Shown here: positions 31,462-41,839 of the stretch, piece after piece
How positions within the stretch are numbered: position 1 is the first letter of the stretch
How the letters are laid out: every line of letters begins with the position of its first letter
Source: Streptomyces bikiniensis
GTDB taxonomy: Bacteria; Actinomycetota; Actinomycetes; Streptomycetales; Streptomycetaceae
Length of the DNA stretch: 48,680 nt
Assembly (NCBI GenBank): GCA_000716465.1
Contig: JNWL01000044.1
Coordinates: 1-48,680 of the forward strand
Reading direction: 5' to 3'
The notes under the pieces: model-generated
Databases searched by the model: none
The model's input: only the letters and a program-made list of their open reading frames with translations
What the model was told of the DNA's origin: nothing
Translations under genes and position numbers: made by a program

Positions 31462-32965
31462 GGATCGCCTTCCGTGCTGTCGAGTTCGAGCTTTCGTCGG
31501 TGGTGGATCCGAACTGCAGCGTGTCGTCCAGCAGGGGACCGCGCAGCAACTTGGCGTCCTGCGGGTACGACATCGACATCTGCCACATGCCCGTGCCCTG
31601 CTTCGGGGTGGTCTCACGGGCCCGTTGCGCGTAACCCGCGCTGAGGTCCATGACCGGCCGCGTCTCCATGGCGGGATCGGCCTCGACGACGACGCTGTCG
31701 TAGCCGAAGGCGTCCATGTGCTCGACCAGTTGACAGAAGTAGCGACACAGGATGCCGATCTTCAGCGTCCACGACGAGGTCGTGTAGCCGATGGCGATGG
31801 CGAGGTTGGGGATCCCCGAGAGCAGGGTGCCGCGGTAGACGACGCGGTCGGCGAGGTTCACCGGCACACCGTCGACCGCCAGGTCGATGCCGCCGAGCAG
31901 GCGCACGTTGAGGCCGGTCGCGGTGACGATCACGTCGGCGTCGAGGTGGCCGCCCGACTCGAGTCGGATCCCCGACTCGGTGAAACGCGTGATCCGGTCG
32001 GTGACGATCGAGGCGTTGCCGTCGCGCAGGACGGCGAAGAAGTCGCCGTCGGGGGAAAGGCACAGGCGCTGGTCCCACGGGTCGTAGGGCGGGTTGAAGT
32101 GGGTGTCCACGTCGTAGCCCTCGGGCAGCAGCTTCTTGTTGATGCGCCGGATGAGCGCGCGGCCCAGCCGCGGGAAGGTGCGGAGGGACTTGACCACGCC
32201 CCGATCGATCCAGATGTTGTTGAACCGGGTCAGCGCGTAGCCGCGGCGTTCGCCGAAGAGCCGGGTGAGGAGGAGGGCGAGGGAATCGACCTTCGGCCAG
32301 GGCATCACGTAGGTGGGGGTGCGCTGGAGCATGGTCACGTGGGCGGCGGCGCCCTCGCCGGTCAGCATGGACGGAATCAGCGTCACGGCGGTCGCACCGC
32401 TTCCGATCACGACGACCTTCTTGCCCGCGTAGTCGTAGCCCTCGGGCCAGTGTTGCGGGTGAATGATGTCGCCGGCGAAGTCCTCCCGGCCCTCGAAATA
32501 CGGGGTGTAGCCCTCGTCGTAGTTGTAGTACCCGGTGCCTGCGAAGATCCAGTTGGCGGTGACACGCTTGTCGCCGTCGGCAGTGTGCACGTCGATCGTC
32601 CAGCGCGCGTCGACGCTCGACCATTCCGCGCGGCGCACGCTGTGCCCGAGGCGGATGAGCCCGCCCAGATCGTTCTCCTCGATCGTCTCCCGCAGGTAGT
32701 TCAGGATCTTGGGGGCTTCCGCGATGGCGGCGTGGTCCCTCCAGGGCTTGAACTCGTAGCCGAAGGTGTGGAGGTCGGAATCGGACCGGATGCCGGGATA
32801 CTTGAAAAGGTCCCAGGTGCCGCCGATGTCATCACGCCCTTCGAACACGACGACGCGCTTGTCGGGGAACGCCTCGACGAAGTACCGCGCGGCGCCGATG
32901 CCGGAGATGCCGGCACCGATGACGACGATGTCGAATTCCTCGGGCTGGTGCTTCGATGTGTTCAT
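31454..32965 (-). CDS. EthA-like Baeyer-Villiger flavin monooxygenase
   Basis: A 503-residue FAD/NADPH monooxygenase, first gene of the operon. It has the N-terminal FAD motif VVIGAGISGIG, the NADPH motif VVIGSGATAVT and the Baeyer-Villiger fingerprint FAGDIIHPQHWP. Long stretches (GGTWDLFKYPGIRSDSDLHT, GYYNYDEGYTPYFEG, LPEGYDVDTHFNPPYDPWDQ, ATGLNVRLLGG) follow Mycobacterium tuberculosis EthA as I recall it. EthA-type enzymes convert ketones to esters and can activate thioamides. ATG at 32965 is preceded by AAAGGCGG. Together with the hydrolase and the two dehydrogenases it would convert a ketone to ester, alcohol plus acid, aldehyde and acid. Confidence 0.93.
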   Translation of the reverse strand: MNTSKHQPEEFDIVVIGAGISGIGAARYFVEAFPDKRVVVFEGRDDIGGTWDLFKYPGIRSDSDLHTFGYEFKPWRDHAAIAEAPKILNYLRETIEENDLGGLIRLGHSVRRAEWSSVDARWTIDVHTADGDKRVTANWIFAGTGYYNYDEGYTPYFEGREDFAGDIIHPQHWPEGYDYAGKKVVVIGSGATAVTLIPSMLTGEGAAAHVTMLQRTPTYVMPWPKVDSLALLLTRLFGERRGYALTRFNNIWIDRGVVKSLRTFPRLGRALIRRINKKLLPEGYDVDTHFNPPYDPWDQRLCLSPDGDFFAVLRDGNASIVTDRITRFTESGIRLESGGHLDADVIVTATGLNVRLLGGIDLAVDGVPVNLADRVVYRGTLLSGIPNLAIAIGYTTSSWTLKIGILCRYFCQLVEHMDAFGYDSVVVEADPAMETRPVMDLSAGYAQRARETTPKQGTGMWQMSMSYPQDAKLLRGPLLDDTLQFGSTTDESSNSTARKAIRA

Positions 32966-33251
32966 CGCGCCGCCTTTCCGTCTTTGCGTGCTGATCACGT
33001 CGGTGTGTGATTCCACGGTGCCCGCCATGGCAGCCGCGGCTCTACAACGCAATGCCCCGACCTGCGGGACGGCGTGGTGCACAGTGCACCTCCCCAACCA
33101 TTGCGCTACCGCCCGTATGGCGTCGTCGTGGTGCAGTGTGTTGCGGCGGTCGCGACACCTGGTTGCACATCGACGTAGCGGGCGTCCTCGCGGACACGCC
33201 ACTGTGGAAGCAGCCGCACCGGATCACGGTCACGCTCAAGGAGGCGCTGCC
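32966..33251. promoter_or_regulatory. Divergent promoter region with perfect 15-bp palindrome
   Basis: This 286-bp spacer separates the amine operon (minus) from the seven-helix protein gene (plus) and carries no gene. GGTGCACAGTGCACC at 33076-33090 is a perfect 7-1-7 palindrome and a strong operator candidate. Related half-sites, GTGGTGCAGTGTG and GGTTGCACATCG, follow within 100 bp. Confidence 0.6.
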
Positions 33252-33962
33252 ATGCGCGACGTACTGTTCGCCGCGTCGGACATCTGGATGATCGCCGTCG
33301 GATTCGTCTGCGGCGTGAAGTTCATCAGAGGCCATCACAACTATCTGCTCGGCCTCGAGTGGATCGTCATGGGCGTATCCGGGACCAATTTCCTGATCTA
33401 TGGAGTGACCAAGGCCGGCCCCGATTCACCGATGTACCGCATCGCCTTCTTCCTGGACGCGTTCTCGCGCTCGATCGGGTTCACGCTGATCCTGGTCCTC
33501 GGGTTGCTGGCCGTCACCCACAGGTACAAGCCCTCAGCCCGAGTCGAGGTGGGCGCCTTCGCCCTGGCCGCGGTCCTCGGGTTCCTCCTCTCCGAGTTCG
33601 CCGAGGAGATCGGCACGCCGGGCAAGGTGTTCTTCCTCGTCACCGCGCTCGCGACTTCCGGCTTCCTCTGCTACTTCGCGTGGCGCCTCTGGAAGTTCGG
33701 CGAGCGCACGCACGCCGCTTGGACGGTCGGCGCCACAGCGCTGAACCTGGTCGTCGCATCGATCTACGACTTCTGGCGCATCCCCGGCGACGACGCCGAC
33801 CACACCCGGTTCTACATTCTCGCGCTGTTCACCTGGGGCCTCACGATGCTCGTCATCTACCGGGCGTACGCGGCCCTCGCCGCCCACGACGAGAGGGGCG
33901 ACGCACACCCCGCCCCGGCCGCCGTCTCCAACCCCGCCGGCAGACGGAACGGGCCGGTCTGA
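33252..33962 (+). CDS. Unrecognised seven-helix membrane protein
   Basis: A 236-residue hydrophobic protein with about seven predicted membrane helices (roughly residues 6-24, 30-50, 62-88, 95-115, 122-146, 155-172, 182-203) and a hydrophilic tail. I do not recognise a named family. Conserved-looking intramembrane pieces are SDIWMIAVGF, NYLLGLEWIVMG, LDAFSRSIGFTL, YDFWRIP and ILALFTWG. Several of them recur in the broken tandem copy downstream, so they probably matter. AAGGAGG lies seven bases before the ATG. The gene diverges from the amine operon across a palindrome, so it may share its regulation. Transporter or sensor roles are both open. Confidence 0.6.
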   Translation: MRDVLFAASDIWMIAVGFVCGVKFIRGHHNYLLGLEWIVMGVSGTNFLIYGVTKAGPDSPMYRIAFFLDAFSRSIGFTLILVLGLLAVTHRYKPSARVEVGAFALAAVLGFLLSEFAEEIGTPGKVFFLVTALATSGFLCYFAWRLWKFGERTHAAWTVGATALNLVVASIYDFWRIPGDDADHTRFYILALFTWGLTMLVIYRAYAALAAHDERGDAHPAPAAVSNPAGRRNGPV

Positions 33963-34003
33963 ACGCCTTCGGTACATCCGCAATGACTGAAGGAGCGCGC
34001 GGA

Positions 34004-34695
34004 ATGAGGGAACTGATCTTCCTGCTGGCCGATACCTGGATGATCTTCACCGGGTTCTTCTACGGGTGGAGGTTCATCCGGCGCCACGGCAATTACCTGC
34101 TGGGGCTGGAATGGATGGTCGTCGGCACGTCCGGAACGAACTTCCTGCTTCTGGGCTCTGCTCGGGGGCGACGAGGACAGCCCCCTGTACTTCCTCGCGT
34201 ACTTCTTCGACGCGTTCTCGCGCTCGGTGGGCATCACCCTGATCGTGGTGATGGGCCTCCTGCGCGTGACGCACCGTTACAAGCCGTCCCTGACGGTCGA
34301 CATCGGCGTGTTCGCCTTGGCCGCTGCGGCAGGTATCCACCTCCAGCAGTTCCATCAGGAGTTCCACGCGGGCGCGGCGTCCTTCTATGTCGTCGTGAAC
34401 GCCCTCACGGCGGTCTTCCTCGCGTACTTCGTGTGACGCCTCCGGGAGATCGGCGCCAAGCGCTGGGCCTTGGCCGCCGCGGCGGCCGTCGCGGCCGGCC
34501 TGGTCGTCACCGTCACGTACGACTTCTTCCCGATTCCGTACGACGACGCACAGCGCACGGCCTTCTACACCCTGGCCCTCGCCACATGGGGCCCGGACGT
34601 GCGTGTTTTTCCACGCGTACCGCGCTCTCCATGACCACAACGCAGCTGCAGGAATCGGGCTCGTTCCGCACGAGCACAGCGTCGCTCGGCCCTGA
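34004..34695 (+). pseudogene. Frameshifted tandem copy of the seven-helix membrane protein
   Basis: This is a diverged duplicate of the preceding gene, starting MRELIFLLADTWMIFTGFFYG at ATG 34004, which has AAGGAG upstream. Three lesions break it. A frame change lies near 34160-34165, beside a run of five G. TGA at 34434-34436 stands where the intact copy has the Trp of AWRL. A second frame change around 34585-34606 precedes the VFFHAYRAL tail. Between lesions the protein is well preserved (DAFSRSVGITLIVVMGLLRV, VTYDFFPIPYDD), so decay looks recent. Sequencing error would have to strike three times to explain it. Confidence 0.8.
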
Positions 34696-34714
34696 AAAAT
34701 CGGCCCTGAAAAAT
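34687..34714 (+). repeat. Perfect tandem repeat, 2 x 14 bp
   Basis: CGGCCCTGAAAAAT occurs twice head to tail (34687-34700, 34701-34714), overlapping the end of the pseudogene and preceding the oxidase gene at 34756. It is unusually A-rich for this DNA. Confidence 0.85.
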
Positions 34715-34755
34715 CGGGCAGACCGAAAATCCGATACAGAAAAGAGAAGCGCATC

Positions 34756-37274
<2,519 letters not shown>

Positions 37275-37327
37275 GACGGCCCGGGAGACAGAAACCACGG
37301 GTCTACGAAACACAGGAGTACGCGACC

Positions 37328-38209
37328 ATGACCTGGACCACCCTCGACCACCACGTCGACGACGGCGTCCTCACCGTCACCCTCGACCGGCCGGACCACC
37401 TCAACGCCTTCACCCCGACGATGGCCGGGGAGCTGGAACGGACCTTCACCGAGGTCAACGACAATGACGACATACGGGCGATCATCGTCACCGGCGCGGG
37501 CGACAAGGCCTTCTGCGCCGGCATGGACCTCAGCGCGGACGGCAACGTCTTCGGGCTCGACGAGTCGCGCACGCCCACGCTCGCCGACATGGCGGATCTG
37601 AGCAGCCCCGACATCAGCCGGGTGCGGGACACGGGAGGCAGGGTCACCCTGGCGATCCGCTCCTGCCGCAAGCCGGTGATCGCGGCGATCAACGGCGTCG
37701 CGGTCGGGATCGGCGCGACCATGACGCTGGCCATGGACGCCCGTCTGATGTCCACGAGCGCGCGGTTCGGCCTCGTCTTCGGCCGCCTGGGCATCACGCC
37801 CGAGGCTGTCTCGACGTGGTTCCTGCCCCGCCTGGTCGGCATACCCAGGGCGCTGGACCTGCTGTACTCCGCCGAGATCCTCGACGCGGAGGCCGCCGTG
37901 GACGCGGGCCTCGCGACGGAGCTCCACGCCCCGGACGAGCTCCTGAAGCGGGCGCGCGAGCTGGCGGACCGCTGGACGCTGGGCCGGTCACCCGTGTCGA
38001 CCGCGCTCATCCGGCAGATGACGTACCGTCACACGGCCCTGGAGGATCCGGAGGACGCGCACCGGCTCGAATCCCTCGCCATGTTCTACACGAGCATCGA
38101 CGACGGCGCCGAGGGAGTGACCGCCTTCCGCGAGAAGCGCTCCCCCGACTTCAGCAGCCGGGCCTCGGCCATGCCGCCGTTCTACGACGAATGGACCGCA
38201 TCCCGCTGA
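37328..38209 (+). CDS. Crotonase-family protein (isomerase type, hydratase glutamates absent)
   Basis: A 293-residue crotonase-fold enzyme acting on acyl-CoA. The oxyanion-hole segments are AFCAGMDLS and INGVAVGIGATMTL. The two glutamates of enoyl-CoA hydratases are replaced: GGGCE corresponds to GIGAT (Thr131) and GQPE to GLVF (Phe151). Instead ITPEAVSTWFLPRLVG supplies Glu159, the arrangement of Delta3-Delta2-enoyl-CoA isomerase-like members. AGGAG lies nine bases before the ATG. Probably paired with the FMN enzyme upstream in the metabolism of an unsaturated acyl-CoA. Confidence 0.88.
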   Translation: MTWTTLDHHVDDGVLTVTLDRPDHLNAFTPTMAGELERTFTEVNDNDDIRAIIVTGAGDKAFCAGMDLSADGNVFGLDESRTPTLADMADLSSPDISRVRDTGGRVTLAIRSCRKPVIAAINGVAVGIGATMTLAMDARLMSTSARFGLVFGRLGITPEAVSTWFLPRLVGIPRALDLLYSAEILDAEAAVDAGLATELHAPDELLKRARELADRWTLGRSPVSTALIRQMTYRHTALEDPEDAHRLESLAMFYTSIDDGAEGVTAFREKRSPDFSSRASAMPPFYDEWTASR

Positions 38210-38466
38210 CCGTACGCCGGTGAGGGGGCGGGGCCTCGTCCCGCGCGGTTCCGCTCCACGCCTCCCCGAGAGCGCACCGTGTCGACGGAGCGGTCACCGG
38301 CGGCGGCTCGCCTCCGACCCGCCGCTCGACGGACGGGCCGCCGCTCGCCCGCGGTCGGGTGCCCCGCCCGCCCCTTCGTCGTTTAGGGGCCCCGGGGGCG
38401 GCCTGCTCCGGCCCACCGCGTCGCGTTCTTCGTCCATGCCCTCGGCTAGAATGCGATACGTGTCCC
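38210..38466. other. Intergenic region before TetR gene
   Basis: No gene is seen in this 257-bp gap. TAGAAT at 38447-38452, 15 nt before the TetR start codon, is a plausible -10 box, which would leave a leader of only about eight bases and no ribosome site. Confidence 0.45.
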
Positions 38467-39171
38467 ATGTCACCCCGCCCTCCCCCCGTGTCTGAGGCGC
38501 GCCGGTCGCGGCGTCGCACTGCCGTCCCCACGACGGAGCAGAGGCCGCTTCATGCGCCGGCCCGGCCGAACGCCCAACTACAGCGGCGAGGGGCCGAAAG
38601 GGTCAACGCGATACTCGACGCCGCCGAGCAGATCCTCGTGGCCGACGGCTACGAGGCGGCGACGCTCAAGGCCGCGGGAGAACGTGCCGGCATCCCCGTC
38701 GCCTCGGTCTACCACTACTTCTCCGACCGCCATCAGGTCGACGCCGAGCTCATGCGCCGCCACGTCGAGAAGCTCGAGACCCTGCTCTCCGGAGTCTTCG
38801 GCGACGACAGCCCGCCGGCCGGGCTGGACAGTGCCGTGGACGCGGTCGTCGATCTCCTGCTGGCCTACTTCCGTGAGCACCCCAGTTGTGTCGAGTTGTG
38901 GTTCGCCCGTCGCAGCGATGCCCTCGCCGAGCTGGTGCGGGCGTTCGACGAGGCAATGGCCGAACGGCTCTGGCACTTCGCGCGGGATCGGGGTCTCCTG
39001 CGCCCCGACACCCCGCTCCTGGTGATGCAGCTGGCCTTCGAGGCCGGTAATCGGCTCTTCGACGTCGCCTTCCGCGTCGCTCCGGTGACCGGTGACGATG
39101 CCGTTCTCGCGGAGCACCGCCGCCTTCTCACCTCCTACCTGCGGACGTACGCGCCGGATCCGTCGGCATGA
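38467..39171 (+). CDS. TetR-family transcriptional regulator
   Basis: A 234-residue regulator with a 40-residue basic N-terminal arm. The TetR HTH follows (residues 45-90, NAILDAAEQILVADGYEAATLKAAGERAGIPVASVYHYFSDR), then a C-terminal ligand and dimer domain. ATG at 38467 lacks a ribosome site and lies close behind a TAGAAT box, so the message may be nearly leaderless; GTG at 38488 is an alternative. It stands alone after the crotonase gene and next to the alcohol dehydrogenase relic. It is the only TetR gene in the window, so it is a reasonable but unproven candidate for binding the CGAACTCGA sites. Confidence 0.88.
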   Translation: MSPRPPPVSEARRSRRRTAVPTTEQRPLHAPARPNAQLQRRGAERVNAILDAAEQILVADGYEAATLKAAGERAGIPVASVYHYFSDRHQVDAELMRRHVEKLETLLSGVFGDDSPPAGLDSAVDAVVDLLLAYFREHPSCVELWFARRSDALAELVRAFDEAMAERLWHFARDRGLLRPDTPLLVMQLAFEAGNRLFDVAFRVAPVTGDDAVLAEHRRLLTSYLRTYAPDPSA

Positions 39172-39229
39172 CGGGCCGACGGGCCCGGGCCGGGTCACCG
39201 GCCACGAGCTCGTCCCGCCCGCGGGGTGA

Positions 39230-39646
39230 GTGCCCCGGATCTCCCTCAAGGTCTTCGACGGGCTGACGCCGCAGCACCTGTACTCGCCGCCCGTCCCGCC
39301 GCATGCACGCCCAGGGACCCGTCGGCGGCTCCTTGGCCACGGGAATGGGTGGGGTGCGGTCGACGACCGGCTGCCCCGGCACCCGGGCCCCTCGTACGTC
39401 CGGGCCAATACGCCCAGGACGTGGACGACACCTGCGACCTCGTGGCCGAGGGTGATGGCGCCGCTCTCGCGCACGGCGTCGACGGGGAAGACCCGGCTGA
39501 CGCGTCCGTCGATCAGGTGCAGGCCCGACGGGCGACACACCCGCGGCACGGACCTCGCCAGGGCCGGGAACCGGCACGGAGACCTCCTCGACGACGAAGG
39601 TGGGGGTGTCCAGGTGAAGCCGAACAGCCAGCACGCTCGTGTTCAT
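39230..39646 (-). pseudogene. Zinc alcohol dehydrogenase, decayed N-terminal remnant
   Basis: Minus-strand pieces in different frames assemble into the start of an MDR dehydrogenase. One is MNTSVLAVRLHLDTPTFVVE plus EVSVPVPGPGEVR (39646 to about 39553). The next is LHLIDGRVSRVFPVDAVRES plus ITLGHEVAGVVHVLG (about 39525-39414). A weakly similar GGTGGEYR segment ends near 39232. The catalytic GHE is recognisable, but at least one frameshift and loss of the C-terminal two thirds make it non-functional. It is not a copy of the intact dehydrogenase at 22190. Confidence 0.7.
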
Positions 39647-40172
39647 GGGATGAACCTCGGTTCGCCGAAGGGCGTCACATCCATTCACACGGCATCGTCA
39701 CTTGATCATGCCTCTCTGCTGTGCGGGCTGACTGAGTCGACATCGAGCGGGTCGGGCCGGGGCATTCGCGAGCATGAGCGACCCCCGGTGGCCCGCCGGT
39801 CGGCCACTCGGCACCGACTGCCGCCGGGAGGGCCCGTCCGGCCGGACCGGAACGCCCGACCCGAGAAGGGGTGACCGGAGCGTATCGTACCTATAAAGTC
39901 GAACTCGATTCGATGTTCTTTTGTCGACGCTCGGGCCGCCGAGGGGAGCACGAGGCCGGCAGGGGGCAGCCGTGGCGACCTCGCCAGGTTCGCCCAGGAG
40001 ACGGACCTGCCAGGAACACGGCACGAGCAGAACGTGCCGGCGGACGCCCACGCACGGGGAGTTCACGCGTCCGACCGTGATCACCGTCGACACGGCGACC
40101 CGCACCTTCGATGCCGACTGTCCGCGCGGAGGACGACACGGAAGCCGTCCTGATGACGAAGGGAGGAAGAGA
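39647..40172 (+). promoter_or_regulatory. Long leader and promoter of the flavin amine oxidase gene
   Basis: No gene is supported in these 526 bp. A TATAAA box (39892-39897) is directly followed by the operator-like TCGAACTCGATTCGA (39899-39913). That would leave a leader of about 265 nt before the oxidase start codon. Confidence 0.45.
39892..39913 (+). promoter_or_regulatory. Promoter with CGAACTCGA operator, copy A
   Basis: TATAAA is followed after one base by TCGAACTCGATTCGA, an imperfect palindrome (CGAA-CTCGA-TTCG). The site would cover the transcription start of the oxidase gene, a typical repressor position. It shares its core with sites at 45103, 36190 and, less closely, 47755. Confidence 0.5.
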
Positions 40173-41558
40173 ATGACGAACGCGGAACCCGGGCTCGGCA
40201 CGACGAACGAGGCGCGGCCCGTACGCGAGGAGAGCTGCGAGGTCGTCATCGTCGGAGCGGGAATGGCGGGGCTGATGGCGGCCACCACGCTCGCCGGCAA
40301 GACCGATGTCCTCGTACTCGAGGCTGCGGAGCGGGCGGGCGGACGTGTCGAGACCGTCCGGAAAGGCGACTACTGGATCAATGTCGGGACACAGTTCACC
40401 GAGGGCACAGGGCCGCTGATCGACGCCCTCCATCGTCACGGCATCGCGATGGGATCACTGTCCGACAAAAGCGCGGCGCTGGTTCTCAACGGCGTACTGG
40501 TGGACACGTCCAAACTGTCCGAGCTCATGTTCCGTACGCGGATGAGCCTCCTGGACCGGATCGGCCTCGCGGCGGTCGGCGCCCGTATCGTCTCGTCCGT
40601 CCCGTTCATGGAGTCGGACGGAAAGATGGCGAAGAGGGTGCGCGCCAAGCTGGACAGCCGCCTCGCCTCGGATCTCCTTCGGGGCGTCCGATCCGAGTTG
40701 GCCCATGACGTCCTCAGGTCATTGACGGGCCAGTGGATGGGATGTGAGCCCGGCGAAACGGCCGCGGGCCAGCTGATCATGTCGGTCGCCATCATGATGA
40801 CGGACCCGGACAAGGAGTCCAACTTCGCGCTTCCGGTGGGAGGCAACCAGACGCTGACCGACATTCTGGCCACCGACCTCGGCGAACGCCTCCGGCTCGG
40901 GGCCGGTGTCCGGTCCGTGCGGCCGGACGGGGCCGGCGTCGTCGTCGACTACGCTGACGCGGGAGGTCCGGTGCGGGTGCGCGCGAAGCGGGCCGTTGTC
41001 ACGGTCCCCAGCGATGTCGCGCTGCAGATCCTTCCGGGGCTTCCGCAGAGCTACCACAACGCGTTCGCCGACATCCGCTACGGCCGCTACGTGATCGTCG
41101 GCTTCTTCACCGACGAGGTAGGACCCCAGCCCTGGGACGACTTCTACGCGGTCTCCACGCCTCAGCTCTCGTTCCAGGCAGTGTTCAACCACGCCGCCGC
41201 CATGCGCGGGGAAGGCGCACGGAAGCCCGGCGGTGCGCTGGCCTGCTTTGCCGGAGGCGCACAGGCCGACAACCTGTTCGAGCTTTCCGATGAGGAGATC
41301 ACCGCTCGGTTCGCGAAGGACCTCCTTTCGGTCTACCCGCAACTCCGGGGGAAGTTCGGAGAGGGCATCGTGCGGCGGCACCGTCGCGTGGTGCCTTTCT
41401 GGGCTCCGGGAAGGCGCGTGTCGCTGCCGACGCTGCGGGCCCCTCTCGGGCCGATCCACCTGGCCGGCGACTACCAGCTCCACATGCCTACGCTCGCTGA
41501 CGCGGCGACGTCGGGCGCGAACGCGGCAAAGGCGGTTCTCGCGAGTCTGGGGCGCTGA
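40173..41558 (+). CDS. Flavin-containing amine oxidase
   Basis: A 461-residue FAD enzyme of the monoamine/putrescine oxidase superfamily. The N-terminal dinucleotide fold is EVVIVGAGMAGLMAATTL, LVLEAAERAGGRVET is the GG-doublet motif, and the C-terminal FAD motif is GPIHLAGDYQLHMPTLADAATSGANAA. ATG at 40173 has GGGAGGA close upstream. The central part (MFRTRMSLLDRIGL, QLIMSVAIMMTDPDKESN) has no residues that let me name the substrate, and the family also includes desaturases and protoporphyrinogen-like oxidases. It could supply the amine-to-ketone step lost from the operon at 30290-30565. Confidence 0.85.
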   Translation: MTNAEPGLGTTNEARPVREESCEVVIVGAGMAGLMAATTLAGKTDVLVLEAAERAGGRVETVRKGDYWINVGTQFTEGTGPLIDALHRHGIAMGSLSDKSAALVLNGVLVDTSKLSELMFRTRMSLLDRIGLAAVGARIVSSVPFMESDGKMAKRVRAKLDSRLASDLLRGVRSELAHDVLRSLTGQWMGCEPGETAAGQLIMSVAIMMTDPDKESNFALPVGGNQTLTDILATDLGERLRLGAGVRSVRPDGAGVVVDYADAGGPVRVRAKRAVVTVPSDVALQILPGLPQSYHNAFADIRYGRYVIVGFFTDEVGPQPWDDFYAVSTPQLSFQAVFNHAAAMRGEGARKPGGALACFAGGAQADNLFELSDEEITARFAKDLLSVYPQLRGKFGEGIVRRHRRVVPFWAPGRRVSLPTLRAPLGPIHLAGDYQLHMPTLADAATSGANAAKAVLASLGR

Positions 41559-41839
41559 CTCCGACTCCCGGTCGATCCCCTCAACGGCCTTCAGGCCCTG
41601 AACGACCGGTCGCAGACGGGCCATCGCGCGACGGCGGCGGAATCACACAAGGCCGGACCGCGCGGTGGCCCCCGTGCTCACGCAGAAGGGGGGACACCGC
41701 ACCCGGCCGCTGTGACGACGCCGGTGGGCACCTGCGGGCAGGTAACCGCTTCGATCATGGCCGACCGGCCGTGTGCGGCCTTGCGTGTCAACGTGGTGGT
41801 GAAGCCCGGGGGCACGGTGACGGCTTGCCGCTCACCTCG
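41559..41839. other. Convergent spacer
   Basis: No gene or convincing terminator was found in these 281 bp between the amine oxidase gene and the convergent DUF1345 gene. Confidence 0.5.

Noticed and set aside
39921..40172. N-terminal extension of the amine oxidase
   Set aside because: The extra residues are Arg/Thr/Pro-rich without similarity, and GGGAGGA stands directly before ATG 40173.
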